DNA of 64,000 nt from M2408 sp040386975 (GCA_040386975.1 JAZKEO010000020.1:1-64000), one strand, 5' to 3'; numbered from the stretch's first letter, positions 44,707-54,042 are shown. Program-made: numbers and translations. Notes: generated by a model not told the origin, from the sequence alone.

Positions 44707-44994
44707 ATGGTTTTAGAAGTTATTACACCAGAAACTAAAGTTTTCACAGGAGAAGTTACCGCAGTTTCCCTTCCAGGAATCGACGGTGTATTTCAAATTT
44801 TGAATAACCACGCTCCAATCATTTCAGCACTTAAAAAAGGTTCTATTAAAGTTGATTTAAAAGAAAATTTTGAAAGCGATGAAAAAACAAGCTCTTTGAT
44901 TGAAACAAATAATGATGCTAAAATCATTAATATCGCAATCAAAGGTGGAGTGATTGAAATGTTAAACAATAAAATTATCGTTCTTGCTGAATGA
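44707..44994 (+). CDS. atpC: F1Fo ATP synthase subunit epsilon
   Basis: A 95-residue epsilon subunit with the N-terminal beta-sandwich (VLEVITPETKVFTGEVTAVSLPGIDG, NNHAPIISALKKG). The usual C-terminal two-helix regulatory domain is absent, which is common in Bacteroidota. It lies directly after atpD and before a strong terminator. It is part of the central stalk. Confidence 0.93.
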   Translation: MVLEVITPETKVFTGEVTAVSLPGIDGVFQILNNHAPIISALKKGSIKVDLKENFESDEKTSSLIETNNDAKIINIAIKGGVIEMLNNKIIVLAE

Positions 44995-45012
44995 TAAGTG
45001 TTAATACTTTTT

Positions 45013-45046
45013 AAAAAAGGGATTTGTTAAGTCAAATCCCTTTTTT
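45013..45046 (+). terminator. Rho-independent terminator after atpC
   Basis: Perfect 14-bp inverted repeat AAAAAAGGGATTTG/CAAATCCCTTTTTT with the 6-nt loop TTAAGT, ending in a T-run, 18 bases after the atpC stop. Confidence 0.9.
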
Positions 45047-45132
45047 AGTTAATATGTGTTAATCAATTTAAATATTTAACTTTGTTAACATTTCAACAGA
45101 AATTTTTAGTTTAATCTTGCCAAATATAATTT

Positions 45133-45870
45133 ATGAGTAATTTTTCAGATATAAATTTAACAAATGTTCCAAAGCACATCGCCATCATCATGGATGGAAA
45201 TGGTCGTTGGGCTAAAAAACAGGGTGAAATGCGTTTATTCGGTCATTCTGTTGGAGTTGAATCTGTGAGAGAAGCTTTAAAAGCAGCCCAAAAGATGGGT
45301 GTGAAATATTTGACACTTTACGCTTTCTCTACAGAAAACTGGAATCGTCCAAAAGAAGAAGTCGATGGTTTGATGAAAATATTGGTTCAATCAATTGCTA
45401 ACGAAGTTGATGGATTGAATGAAAGTGGTGTGAGAATGTTAAGCATTGGTAATGATAAAGAATTACCTATCGAAGCTCAAGAAGAATTAGCTTCAGCAAT
45501 GAAAAAAACGGAGCACAATACCAATATAAATTTGGTTTTAGCGTTAAATTATAGTTCACGTTGGGAATTGACAAATGCAATGAAAAACATTGCAAAAGAC
45601 GTGAAAGAGAATAACTTGGATTCAGAAAATATTACTGATGAATTGATTTCATCTTATTTAACAACAAAAAACATTCCTGATCCAGAATTATTGATTCGCA
45701 CAAGTGGAGAACATCGAATTAGTAATTTTTTACTTTGGCAAATTGCTTATACTGAGTTTCATTTTACAGAGGTATTGTGGCCGGATTTCAAAGCAGAAGA
45801 TTTATATAAAGCCGTTTTAGATTATCAATCGAGAGAGCGAAGATTTGGAATGATAACAGAACAATTATAA
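45133..45870 (+). CDS. uppS: Undecaprenyl (polyprenyl) diphosphate synthase
   Basis: A 245-residue cis-prenyltransferase that builds the C55 lipid carrier for peptidoglycan and O-antigen. The conserved start HIAIIMDGNGRWAKKQG carries the catalytic Asp, followed by GHSVGVESV, TLYAFSTENWNRP and the C-terminal LIRTSGEHRISNFLLWQ and WPDF segments. It is 5 bases upstream of bamA, the usual arrangement in Flavobacteriales. Confidence 0.97.
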   Translation: MSNFSDINLTNVPKHIAIIMDGNGRWAKKQGEMRLFGHSVGVESVREALKAAQKMGVKYLTLYAFSTENWNRPKEEVDGLMKILVQSIANEVDGLNESGVRMLSIGNDKELPIEAQEELASAMKKTEHNTNINLVLALNYSSRWELTNAMKNIAKDVKENNLDSENITDELISSYLTTKNIPDPELLIRTSGEHRISNFLLWQIAYTEFHFTEVLWPDFKAEDLYKAVLDYQSRERRFGMITEQL

Positions 45871-45875
45871 TATTT

Positions 45876-48452
45876 ATGAAGCATACTTTTTTCTTATTTG
45901 TTGGATTGATATTGAGTTTTTACAACTTGGCTCAAGACACTACAAAACTAATAAATACAGGAACCACTATTCAGATTGGTCAAGATGAATTGTTTTCTTA
46001 TCAAACGCCAAAAGAATATGAAATTGGTCCTATCAGAATTGAAGGTGCTGATAATTATGATCATCAAGCGATAAAATTAATTTCAGGTTTAAGACAAGGG
46101 CAAAAAATCGAAATTCCTAGTGAAAAAATCACTAAAGCAATTAAAAATTTATGGGATGAAGGAATTTTTTCGGATGTTGAAATTTCAGCTGACAAAGAAA
46201 TTAACGGAGTTATCTATTTGGTAATCTCATTAAAACCTAGACCAAAACTTTCACGTTTTAAATTTGAGGGAGTGAACAAACGTGAAGCAGATAAAATCAG
46301 GGAAGAAATTTCACTTTTTTCGGGTAAAACAATTACTGAAAATTTGGTTTTTAACACGCAAAATAAAATCAAAGGATATTTCAGAGAAAAAGGGTATTAT
46401 TCAATCAATGTTCAAGTAACAAGAAGTCAAGATGCTTTGATGAATGATGCAGAAATGTTTACAATCAAGATTGAAAAAGGTAAAAAAGTAAAAATTGGCG
46501 AACTTATTATTGAAGGAAATACAACCTTGCCGATGTGGAAATTGCGTATGGCAATGAAAGATACGAAACAAAAGGCTTTTTGGAGATTTTTCAAACGTTC
46601 AAAATTTTCTGTTTCAGCTTTTGAAAGAGATAAATTGGCTTTGATCAATAAATTTAACGGAATTGGTTTAAGAGATGTAGCGGTTGAAAGTGATACAGTT
46701 TACATGATAGACGAAAAAAATCTTTTTGTAAAAATTAAAATCAACGAAGGAAAAAAATACTTTTTCGGAAATGTTGAATGGATTGGAAATACGAAATTTA
46801 GAAGTGGATATTTGGATACTATTTTTGGAATAAAATACGGTGACACATATGATAAACCACTTTTAGACCAACGTTTGAATATGAGTCAAGATGGACGTGA
46901 TATTTCATCTTTGTACATGGATAGAGGATATTTATTCTTTCAAATTAATGCTATTGAGACGCAAGTAAAAGACAATCATATTTCGTATCAAATGCGAATT
47001 ATTGAAGGGAAAGAAGCTCGCGTGAAGCGCATTATTATCAAAGGAAATACAAAAACGAACGAGCATGTAATTCGTCGTGAAATCCGAACAAAACCAGGAG
47101 ATTTATTCAATAGAAACGACATTATTCGTACACAACGAGAACTTTCTCAATTAGGGTATTTTAATGATCAAGCTTTTCAAATCAATCCTTTGCCAAATCC
47201 ACAAGATGGAACGGTAGATATTGAATATGTTGTTGAAGAAAAATCTTCTGATCAAATCGAACTTTCGGGTGGTTATGGGGCGAATAGAATTATTGGAACT
47301 TTAGGCTTGACCTTTAATAATTTCTCACTTCAAAATACATTCAAAAAGCATGCTTGGTCTCCACTTCCTTCAGGTGATGGACAAAGACTTTCTATCCGTG
47401 CTCAGTCAAATGGACGCGCTTACCAAGGATATAATTTTTCATTTACTGAGCCTTGGATGGGAGGGAAAAAACCAAATTCATTCTCAACTTGGTTAAATCA
47501 CACTCAATTTTCAAGTAATGCTACTTTGATGAGAAAAACAGATCCAGGTTATTCAGGTGTTGGAATTACAGGTGCTGGTGTCGGACTTGGAAGAAGAAAG
47601 AAAATCCCAGATGATTACTTTAGTGCTTATTATGAATTCGCTTACCAATATTATGATGTAAGAAATTCGTCTTCTTTGTTCCCTAATTTCAGTAACGGTT
47701 ATTCTAACGATATAAGTTTCAAATATTCTTTGCAACGTAACTCAATTGATAATCCAATTTACGCTAAAGAAGGTTCAAAATTGTCTTTTACAGCAAAAAC
47801 ATCTGTTCCTTATTCATTACTTGATGATACGGACGATTATTCTGCTATGAGTGAACAAGAAAAGTACAAATTTTTGGAATATTATAAAATCAAATTTACA
47901 GGAGAATGGTATTTACCTTTGACAACAGATAAAAAATTAGTTTTGATGCCACGCGTTGGACTTGGATTCATGGGGAATTTTTCTTCCAGTAAAGGTTTGT
48001 CGCCATTTGAGCGTTTTTATCTTGGAGGAAATGGTTTAACAGGAATCAATCAGTTTGGTGGACGTGAAATCATTGCTTTGAGAGGTTATGAAGACAACAG
48101 TTTGTCGTCTCAAAACGGAGATCCAATTATTGCGAAATACACGATGGAATTACGTTATCCGATTTCTTTAAATCCTCAAGCAACATTCTATGTTTTAGCT
48201 TTTGGTGAAGCAGGAAATACCTATTCTTCCGCTTTAAAATTCAATCCATTTAATGTTAAAAAAGCAGCAGGTGTTGGTATCCGAGTTTTCTTACCAATGT
48301 TTGGTATGCTTGGATTAGATTACGGTTGGGGCTTCGATCAATTAGATTCACATGCTTCTGGTTACCGTGGTGCGAGCGATCAATCCATTCAACAAAAAGG
48401 ATATTACGGTAAATTGAACTTTACGATTGGTATGAATCTAGGGGAATTGTAA
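45876..48452 (+). CDS. bamA: Outer membrane protein assembly factor BamA
   Basis: An 858-residue Omp85 protein with a signal peptide (MKHTFFLFVGLILSFYNLAQ), five POTRA-type domains up to about residue 450 (for example FKFEGVNKREADKIRE, LIIEGNTTLPMWKLR, RIIIKGNTKTNEHVIRREI) and a C-terminal 16-strand barrel ending in KLNFTIGMNLGEL. RGYEDNSLS is the L6-loop VRGF-like motif. It folds beta-barrel proteins into the outer membrane. The N-terminal 40 residues before the first POTRA are longer than in E. coli. It is the second gene of uppS-bamA-ompH-ompH. Confidence 0.95.
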   Translation: MKHTFFLFVGLILSFYNLAQDTTKLINTGTTIQIGQDELFSYQTPKEYEIGPIRIEGADNYDHQAIKLISGLRQGQKIEIPSEKITKAIKNLWDEGIFSDVEISADKEINGVIYLVISLKPRPKLSRFKFEGVNKREADKIREEISLFSGKTITENLVFNTQNKIKGYFREKGYYSINVQVTRSQDALMNDAEMFTIKIEKGKKVKIGELIIEGNTTLPMWKLRMAMKDTKQKAFWRFFKRSKFSVSAFERDKLALINKFNGIGLRDVAVESDTVYMIDEKNLFVKIKINEGKKYFFGNVEWIGNTKFRSGYLDTIFGIKYGDTYDKPLLDQRLNMSQDGRDISSLYMDRGYLFFQINAIETQVKDNHISYQMRIIEGKEARVKRIIIKGNTKTNEHVIRREIRTKPGDLFNRNDIIRTQRELSQLGYFNDQAFQINPLPNPQDGTVDIEYVVEEKSSDQIELSGGYGANRIIGTLGLTFNNFSLQNTFKKHAWSPLPSGDGQRLSIRAQSNGRAYQGYNFSFTEPWMGGKKPNSFSTWLNHTQFSSNATLMRKTDPGYSGVGITGAGVGLGRRKKIPDDYFSAYYEFAYQYYDVRNSSSLFPNFSNGYSNDISFKYSLQRNSIDNPIYAKEGSKLSFTAKTSVPYSLLDDTDDYSAMSEQEKYKFLEYYKIKFTGEWYLPLTTDKKLVLMPRVGLGFMGNFSSSKGLSPFERFYLGGNGLTGINQFGGREIIALRGYEDNSLSSQNGDPIIAKYTMELRYPISLNPQATFYVLAFGEAGNTYSSALKFNPFNVKKAAGVGIRVFLPMFGMLGLDYGWGFDQLDSHASGYRGASDQSIQQKGYYGKLNFTIGMNLGEL

Positions 48453-48456
48453 GATA

Positions 48457-48495
48457 GATATTAAGATTTTAGGACATCAGGATATTAAGACTTGA
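48457..48495. repeat. Dispersed intergenic repeat, copy 2 (inverted)
   Basis: Contains GACATCAGGA and TTAAGACTT. Its reverse complement aligns with 41004-41042. It starts 5 bases after the bamA stop, in the gap before ompH. Confidence 0.5.
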
Positions 48496-48638
48496 TTAAT
48501 TAGGAAATTGAATTGATAAAGTAAAATTCGAGGCGTGAGAAAAATTTTATTTTGAGTTTACATTTGTAAATGATAAATGAAATTTTAGGAACAACGAAGA
48601 AGTTTGATTTATACAATTCAATTTAAACAATAAAAGTG

Positions 48639-48646
48639 TATATTTG
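48639..48646 (+). promoter_or_regulatory. Candidate -7 box for the first ompH gene
   Basis: TATATTTG matches TAnnTTTG, 25 bases before the ATG. Together with the 219-bp gap after bamA it suggests the ompH pair has its own promoter. Confidence 0.45.
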
Positions 48647-48671
48647 TCGTTTTTTTGAGCAAAAATAAGTT

Positions 48672-49202
48672 ATGAAATTAATCCTTGCGAGTTTACTTTT
48701 AATTTTTGGCACAAGCTTTGCCAGTATATCTCAAAAATACGCGTATATAGATTCTGAATACATTTTGGAAAACGTTCCTGAGTATAAAGATGCAAAAGAA
48801 AAGTTGGATAAATTAGCTGAACGTTGGACAAAAGAAATTGAAGATCGTTACGAAGACTTGAAAAAGAAAAAAGAAGCTTTCGCACGAGAAGAAGTACTTT
48901 TACCAGCTGAAGAAAAGAAAAAAAGAGCTGAAGACATCGAAAAATTAGAAACCGAAGCAATGGAAATGCAGAAAGTGAGATTTGGAGTTGCTGGAGATTA
49001 TTTTTCAAAACGTCAAGAATTAATAAAGCCAATTCAAGACAATATTTTTGAAGCGATGCAAAAAGTTGCATCCAAAAAAACTTACTCTTTTGTTTTTGAT
49101 AAAGCTAATCAAAGCAATTTAGTATTTGCAGACAGTAAATTTGACATCAGCAATGATGTATTAAAAGAAATGGGATATACTCCAGGGAAGGCAGAAAAGT
49201 AG
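48672..49202 (+). CDS. OmpH/Skp-family periplasmic chaperone, first copy
   Basis: A 176-residue exported Skp-like chaperone. The signal peptide (MKLILASLLLIFGTSFASIS) is followed by YAYIDSEYILENVPEY, a long charged coiled-coil arm (about 35-115) and a C-terminal SFVFDKANQSNLVFAD. Skp trimers hold unfolded outer membrane proteins for BamA, encoded just upstream. A second copy follows 83 bases later. Confidence 0.9.
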   Translation: MKLILASLLLIFGTSFASISQKYAYIDSEYILENVPEYKDAKEKLDKLAERWTKEIEDRYEDLKKKKEAFAREEVLLPAEEKKKRAEDIEKLETEAMEMQKVRFGVAGDYFSKRQELIKPIQDNIFEAMQKVASKKTYSFVFDKANQSNLVFADSKFDISNDVLKEMGYTPGKAEK

Positions 49203-49285
49203 TTTGTTTGGACAAGCTAAACAAATCTAAAAGTATATTTAAAAATTAAATAAAAGACAAAAACAAACCATAAATCAAAACAAAA

Positions 49286-49816
49286 ATGAAAAAAATAGTA
49301 TTTTTACTTGTAACAATTATCTCTTTGAGTGCATTCATGAATCAAGCGTCTGCTCAATCAAAAGTAGCTCATGTGAATTCTCAAAAATTATTGGATACAC
49401 TTCAATCTCGTAAAACAGCAATGAAAACACTTCAAGAATTTGAAGCTGCAGGAGTAAACGAATTGAAAGAAATGGAAGAAGATTTACAAAAAGCATATAC
49501 TAAATATGTTGCTGAGAAAGAAAAATTATCTCCAGTTATGCAGCAATATGAAGAAGAAAGACTTCAAAAAAAGCAATATGCTATGCAACAACGTGAGCAA
49601 GAATTGCAACAACAAATTTCAAATTTAGGAAACGATTTAAATGCTCCAATTTTGAAAAGAGTACAAAAAGCTGTTGATCTAGTTTCTGAGCGTAAAAAAT
49701 TAAATTACGTAATTGACGAAACAGTTACATTATATCACAAAGGTGGAATGGACATTACAGCAGAAGTTATGACAGAATTGTTAAGAATTGACGCTGAGGA
49801 AACTAAAAAGCCTTAA
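49286..49816 (+). CDS. OmpH/Skp-family periplasmic chaperone, second copy
   Basis: A 176-residue Skp/OmpH paralogue: signal peptide (MKKIVFLLVTIISLSAFMNQASA), VAHVNSQKLLDTLQS, then a Gln/Glu-rich coiled coil (QQYEEERLQKKQYAMQQREQ) and NYVIDETVTLYHKGG. The two copies have diverged strongly, so they may serve different client sets. A terminator hairpin lies at 49838-49863. Confidence 0.9.
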   Translation: MKKIVFLLVTIISLSAFMNQASAQSKVAHVNSQKLLDTLQSRKTAMKTLQEFEAAGVNELKEMEEDLQKAYTKYVAEKEKLSPVMQQYEEERLQKKQYAMQQREQELQQQISNLGNDLNAPILKRVQKAVDLVSERKKLNYVIDETVTLYHKGGMDITAEVMTELLRIDAEETKKP

Positions 49817-49837
49817 TTTCAAAACAAAAATATTTTT

Positions 49838-49863
49838 AAAAGCGATCTATTGAGGTCGCTTTT
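49838..49863 (+). terminator. Terminator after the second ompH
   Basis: Inverted repeat AAAAGCGATC/GGTCGCTTTT (one G-T pair) followed by a T-run of about nine bases, 22 bases after the stop. It could also serve the convergent lipoprotein gene at 49882. Confidence 0.8.
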
Positions 49864-49881
49864 TTTTTATATTTTAATCTT

Positions 49882-50133
49882 TTAATTAGCGCATTCTGCT
49901 TTTCGCTTTAACATTTCCTCACCACTCATTTTTTGGTAGTCAGCACATTTTTTTGCTTTCTCAGCTTTTAATTTCTTCATTTCTTGAGCTTCCTTTTGAG
50001 AGACTTCTTTCATCAAGATTTTAGCAGAAAAATCGTTTAATTTTTCTCCAGCTTCCAAACAATCACACATTTTAGTATCTTTTGAGACACAAGAAAAAAG
50101 AAGAATTGTGATTGAAAAATAAAAATATTTCAT
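49882..50133 (-). CDS. Small lipoprotein (83 aa)
   Basis: A signal peptide with lipobox (ITILLFSC) and a short mature part rich in Lys, Glu and Cys (MCDCLEAGEK, KKCADYQKM, KAECAN). Similar in style to the small Cys-containing lipoprotein at 54358-54621, which also has a CNLKKL/CDC motif. No function is recognised. Confidence 0.65.
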   Translation of the reverse strand: MKYFYFSITILLFSCVSKDTKMCDCLEAGEKLNDFSAKILMKEVSQKEAQEMKKLKAEKAKKCADYQKMSGEEMLKRKAECAN

Positions 50134-50177
50134 ATTGTTAAAATTTTATTTAAATATACACCTTAAATACCACAAAG

Positions 50178-50290
50178 TTTTTGAACCACGGAGAGTAAGA
50201 GGAAAAGAGAAGTACTTTATTAAAAATAACAAAGTTATTTTTACATTGACACCAAAAACTCTATTTCTCTTACTCTCCGTGGTTCAAAAA
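50178..50290. repeat. Intergenic element bounded by a perfect 24-bp inverted repeat
   Basis: The left arm (50178-50201, containing GAACCACGGAGAGTAAGAG) is the exact reverse complement of the right arm (50267-50290). They enclose a 65-base AT-rich centre with a possible inner hairpin. The whole 113-bp unit lies between two divergent genes and has no coding capacity. It looks like a dispersed palindromic or MITE-like element. Confidence 0.7.
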
Positions 50291-50367
50291 GAAAAAACAT
50301 TGTATTGAATGATTGTTTATACTCTAAATTATTTTACAAAATAAAGCAAATTTTCGGCATTTCACAG

Positions 50368-50375
50368 TATCTTTG
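50368..50375 (+). promoter_or_regulatory. Candidate -7 box for the methionine sulfoxide reductase gene
   Basis: TATCTTTG matches TAnnTTTG, 15 bases before the ATG at 50391. Confidence 0.45.
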
Positions 50376-50390
50376 TGCAAACTAACGAAA

Positions 50391-50870
50391 ATGTCTGAAG
50401 ATTTACTCATTTCAGGGGAAAGTAAAACCGAAAAATACACATCTCTTTTACCTCAGTTAAAAGCTTTGATTGGTAATGAAAAAGATTTGATAGCTAATTT
50501 AGCTAATATTTCTGCTGCTTTAAAATCTACGTTTGGCTTTTTTTGGGTTGGTTTTTATTGGGTAAAAAATGATGAGTTAGTTTTGGCTCCATTTCAAGGA
50601 ACAGTTGCTTGCACACGTATTGCTTTGGGAAGAGGGGTTTGTGGTTCCGCTTGGAAAGAAGCAAAAACAATTCTTGTTAAAAATGTGGATGAATTCCCAG
50701 GACACATTGCTTGTAGCTCACTTTCAAAAAGCGAAATTGTTGTTCCAATTATTCAAAACAACATTGTTTTAGGTGTTTTGGATGTTGATAGTGACGAGCT
50801 CAATGATTTTGATGAAACAGATAAAAAATACTTAGAAGAAATTTGTCAATGGATAGCAACATTCGCTTAA
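50391..50870 (+). CDS. msrC: GAF-domain free methionine-(R)-sulfoxide reductase
   Basis: A 159-residue single GAF domain. Cys74, Cys84 and Cys108 (GTVACTRIALGRGVCGSAW and FPGHIACSS) sit at exactly the positions of Cys84, Cys94 and Cys118 in E. coli fRMsr, which reduces free methionine-R-sulfoxide. VVPIIQNNIVLGVLDVDS completes the fold. The start is the ATG at 50391, since the frame upstream opens only with TTG. The stop overlaps the next gene by 22 bases. Confidence 0.92.
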   Translation: MSEDLLISGESKTEKYTSLLPQLKALIGNEKDLIANLANISAALKSTFGFFWVGFYWVKNDELVLAPFQGTVACTRIALGRGVCGSAWKEAKTILVKNVDEFPGHIACSSLSKSEIVVPIIQNNIVLGVLDVDSDELNDFDETDKKYLEEICQWIATFA

Positions 50871-52420
50871 ATAAAGTCTTTTATTGCTTTTTAGGATTGA
50901 TTTTGATTCTCAGTTCTTGTGCTCAAGTGGGTGTAATTTCTGGTGGAACAAAAGACGAAATTGCTCCAAAACCAACAAAAGTTTTCCCACCAAACGAAAG
51001 TTTATACTTCAATTCAAAAAAAATCGTTTTTGAATTTGATGAGTATGTAAAACTTAATAATGCACTTGAAAATATTACGATAGTTCCAAAAGGAATTAAA
51101 GTGAAAGCTAAAGTTGATAAGAAAAAAATAATTCTTGATTTAGAAGGTGATTTTGAAGCGAATACAACGTATCAGCTTACATTCAACTCGGCAATCAAAG
51201 ATATTACTGAAGGAAACGATAGTTTGATGACTTATGTTTTTTCTACTGGAGATAAATTAGACACTTTGAGTTACACAGGAGTTGTTTCCGATGCTTATAC
51301 GGGAGAAAAATTAAAGAACGTGTTGGTTGGTTTGTATCAGGTTTCTGACACAATAAATACAACAAAACCACTTTATTTTGCTAAAACAGATAGCGAGGGA
51401 ATTTTTAAAATAGCTTATTTAAAAGAAGGTAACTATCAAGTTTATGCTTTTCAGGACGAGAACAAAGATTTGATTTACCAAGTGACAGAAAAAGTTGGTT
51501 TTAGAGATAGTTTGTTAATTTTAGATAGCAATGTAAACGATTCAACTTTACTTTTGATTTCGCTAAATCCTTTAGCTAAAAAAATCACGTATAAAACTTT
51601 TGAAAGTCCAAGATTGGTCAATGTTTCAGCAAATTATTCTTTGGAGAACACAAACTTCATTTACGAAGATAAAATTATTGAAAAATCAGCTATTTTCTAT
51701 CATTCAACCGATTCTCTAGCTTTACTTTTACCTAATAAACCGCTTTCTGACTTTTATGTACTTGTAAAAAATGGAGATTTAGTTGATACTTTAAATTTGA
51801 AATTACCAATCAAGCAAAAAGAAGAAATTTATTGTAACATTCATCCGTCCAACAAACAAATTTCAAAAAGTAAATCTTTTATGTTGTTGTTTGCCGACGA
51901 GATTCTTGCAATCGATTCCTTATTGATAACAGCTATGGATATTGATTCAAATCTCATTGTAGGTCAAATTTTTTACGACAAAAATACCTTGGCCTATCTT
52001 TTTCCTGATAGTATTTCAAAAAATGTAAGCATTACTTTTAATCCAAATTCGCTTGTTTTCTCAGATAGTGTTTTGAGTGAAAAAATCACCTTCGATTTTA
52101 CAAATAAAATGGAACGTGAATTTGGTTCACTTTCATTTAAAAACATCAATTTACCTGTACATTCATATGTTGAGTTTATCTTAAATGGCAAGGTTGTTTT
52201 ACAACGCTCAGAAAGTGTTTTAAAAGATTCTCCTTTAATCAAATACCTTGAACCAGGAGAATATACCTTTAGAATCATTTGTGATGAAAATGAGAATAAA
52301 AAATGGGATGCAGGCTCGGTTTTAGGAAAAAAGCAAGCTGAAAAAGTACTTCATTTTCCACAAACAGTTAAAATTAGAGCGAATTGGGAAACCGAACTTG
52401 AGTTTGAAATGTTGAAGTAG
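50849..52420 (+). CDS. Ig-like domain (SbsA-type) lipoprotein
   Basis: A 523-residue lipoprotein (lipobox LILSSC, Cys24). Residues about 28-125 form a SbsA-like Ig domain (PTKVFPPNESLYFNSKKIVFEFDEYVKL ending in TYQLTFNSAIKDITEGN). An SpaA/CarbopepD-like beta domain comes next (YTGVVSDAYTGEKLKNVLVGLYQ) and further beta domains follow. It is anchored in the outer membrane. Its start overlaps the msrC end by 22 bases, so it is co-transcribed. Its function is unknown. Confidence 0.8.
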   Translation: MDSNIRLNKVFYCFLGLILILSSCAQVGVISGGTKDEIAPKPTKVFPPNESLYFNSKKIVFEFDEYVKLNNALENITIVPKGIKVKAKVDKKKIILDLEGDFEANTTYQLTFNSAIKDITEGNDSLMTYVFSTGDKLDTLSYTGVVSDAYTGEKLKNVLVGLYQVSDTINTTKPLYFAKTDSEGIFKIAYLKEGNYQVYAFQDENKDLIYQVTEKVGFRDSLLILDSNVNDSTLLLISLNPLAKKITYKTFESPRLVNVSANYSLENTNFIYEDKIIEKSAIFYHSTDSLALLLPNKPLSDFYVLVKNGDLVDTLNLKLPIKQKEEIYCNIHPSNKQISKSKSFMLLFADEILAIDSLLITAMDIDSNLIVGQIFYDKNTLAYLFPDSISKNVSITFNPNSLVFSDSVLSEKITFDFTNKMEREFGSLSFKNINLPVHSYVEFILNGKVVLQRSESVLKDSPLIKYLEPGEYTFRIICDENENKKWDAGSVLGKKQAEKVLHFPQTVKIRANWETELEFEMLK

Positions 52421-52424
52421 TCTC

Positions 52425-52982
52425 TTAAAAAATAGTTCCAGTTCCGTATAATATCCCTAAAGCATCAATTCCAAAAGAATAACTTGCTCCAAAATACATC
52501 ACAAAGTTTTCTCCACGCATAATGCGAATTCTTCCTGCAATAATTGGAGCGACTCTGAGTTTTTTATTGCTGTCAAAAATAAAACTAGCTAAAGGTCCAA
52601 GTTCACATTCTATTTTTGATTTTTCATCGATTTTAATTTGAAAAAGTTTGAATTCCAAGCCTGTACCCAAAGTTGGAGAAGATTTTTCATTTACTAATGC
52701 TCCATTCAGTAAAAACTGCTTAGTTTCTGTTGGTAAATTAAAGAAAACAGGAATTCTCATTCGTTTCTGAGGACGAAATTCTGCAAAAAACAAAATAGCA
52801 CTTGTAGGTAAAACAATCGATTCTTCAGTATGAATTTGATTTAGTTTTGAACTCGAAATAAAAAGCAAAGATTGACCAAAACTCAATTCAAAATGTTGGT
52901 TTTTCTTTAAGGTGTCAGTAGTTTGAGAAAAAATTAATGTTGAAAAAATTAAGAATAAGAATAGTATTTTGTAATTTTTCAT
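52425..52982 (-). CDS. Hypothetical exported protein (185 aa)
   Basis: The signal peptide MKNYKILFLFLIFSTLIFSQ favours the ATG at 52982 over the one at 53021. The mature part is beta-rich, with repeated amphipathic strands (ELSFGQSLLFISSSK, ENFVMYFGASYSFGIDALG) and a terminal aromatic residue, as in small outer membrane barrels. It is convergent with the Ig-like lipoprotein gene, 4 bases apart. A barrel is inferred, not shown. Confidence 0.6.
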   Translation of the reverse strand: MKNYKILFLFLIFSTLIFSQTTDTLKKNQHFELSFGQSLLFISSSKLNQIHTEESIVLPTSAILFFAEFRPQKRMRIPVFFNLPTETKQFLLNGALVNEKSSPTLGTGLEFKLFQIKIDEKSKIECELGPLASFIFDSNKKLRVAPIIAGRIRIMRGENFVMYFGASYSFGIDALGILYGTGTIF

Positions 52983-53181
52983 AAGTGAATTCGTTTTGAC
53001 AAACTTACATAAATTTTTCATTCTAAATTTTCATATAATGAAAAAATGATATGATAAGTTCCCTCTAGCATTTGAAAAATTTTCACTGATGAAATGTAAC
53101 TTTTTTTATACAATTATCAAAAGAAATTAAAATTAATGAGTAACTAATCTTACTTTTAGCGTTCTAAACTAAAACCAGTTC

Positions 53182-54009
53182 ATGAAATTTACATTAATTC
53201 TATTTGCTTTTTTATCTTTTTCTTTGTTCTCACAAGAAAAAATGAGTCTATATTTTGATTTTAATTCAAGTGTTTTAAATGACGCTCAAAAAAACATTTT
53301 GGATGAATTTTTAAAAAGAGATATTTTTGAAATTCAAAAAATTGTTGCCTATACGGATACTTTTGGAACAAAGAGATACAATGATAAATTAGCACTTGAA
53401 CGTCTAAATCACATTAAAAGTTTTTTGAAGTCAACAGAACTTGCAAACTTACAACAAGAAGTTAAGGGAGAAAAATATCCAAGTAAAGCAACTGTATCCA
53501 ACTATAAATCTTGGAGAAGAGTTGATTTGTTTTACATTGTTAAGCAAACTTTACCAATAGAAAATAAAACCCCTGCTCTTCTTGAGGAAGTTATTGAAGT
53601 AAAAACTGAAGATTTACCAATCATACAAAAAGATACCGTTTCAACTCAGAAATTTGCTGATTTACTTGAAGCTGAATCAGGAAAAGCACTAAGCTTAGAC
53701 GTGCAATTTTATCCAGGAACAGATAATAAATTACCAAGTTCAAATAAAAACTTAATTGAGTTTTATGATTTTTTAGCAGCAAACCCGAGTGTTAATGTTT
53801 TGATTCGTGGACATGTTTGTTGCCAACGAGATTACGATTTATCCGTTTTGAGAGCAAAAGTGGTTTATGACTTTTTAATAAAAAAAGGAATCGATTCAAA
53901 ACGTTTGGATTACAAAGGGTATAGTAATTCTTTACCAGTTGCTTTTCCAGAAAGAACCGAAGAAGACATGCAGAAAAATCGCCGAGTTGATGTGGTTATT
54001 TTGAAATAA
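53182..54009 (+). CDS. OmpA-family protein with two OmpA-like domains
   Basis: A 275-residue exported protein (signal peptide MKFTLILFAFLSFSLFSQ). The C-terminal OmpA-like domain is clear: VLIRGHVCCQRDYDLSVLRAKVVYDFLIKKGI, RLDYKGYS, NRRVDVVI. The N-terminal part (YFDFNSSVLNDAQKNILDEF, AYTDTFGTKRYNDKLALERL, SWRRVDLFY) is a second, more diverged copy. OmpA-like domains bind diaminopimelate in peptidoglycan. There is no barrel, so it probably bridges periplasm and wall. Confidence 0.85.
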   Translation: MKFTLILFAFLSFSLFSQEKMSLYFDFNSSVLNDAQKNILDEFLKRDIFEIQKIVAYTDTFGTKRYNDKLALERLNHIKSFLKSTELANLQQEVKGEKYPSKATVSNYKSWRRVDLFYIVKQTLPIENKTPALLEEVIEVKTEDLPIIQKDTVSTQKFADLLEAESGKALSLDVQFYPGTDNKLPSSNKNLIEFYDFLAANPSVNVLIRGHVCCQRDYDLSVLRAKVVYDFLIKKGIDSKRLDYKGYSNSLPVAFPERTEEDMQKNRRVDVVILK

Positions 54010-54010
54010 G

Positions 54011-54042
54011 AGTTTTTTACGATTAACTCAGAAGTAAAAACT
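54011..54042. terminator. Hairpin between convergent genes
   Basis: AGTTTTTTAC/GTAAAAACT, an inverted repeat with one extra T, in the 31-base gap between the OmpA gene stop and the next minus-strand stop. Confidence 0.4.
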
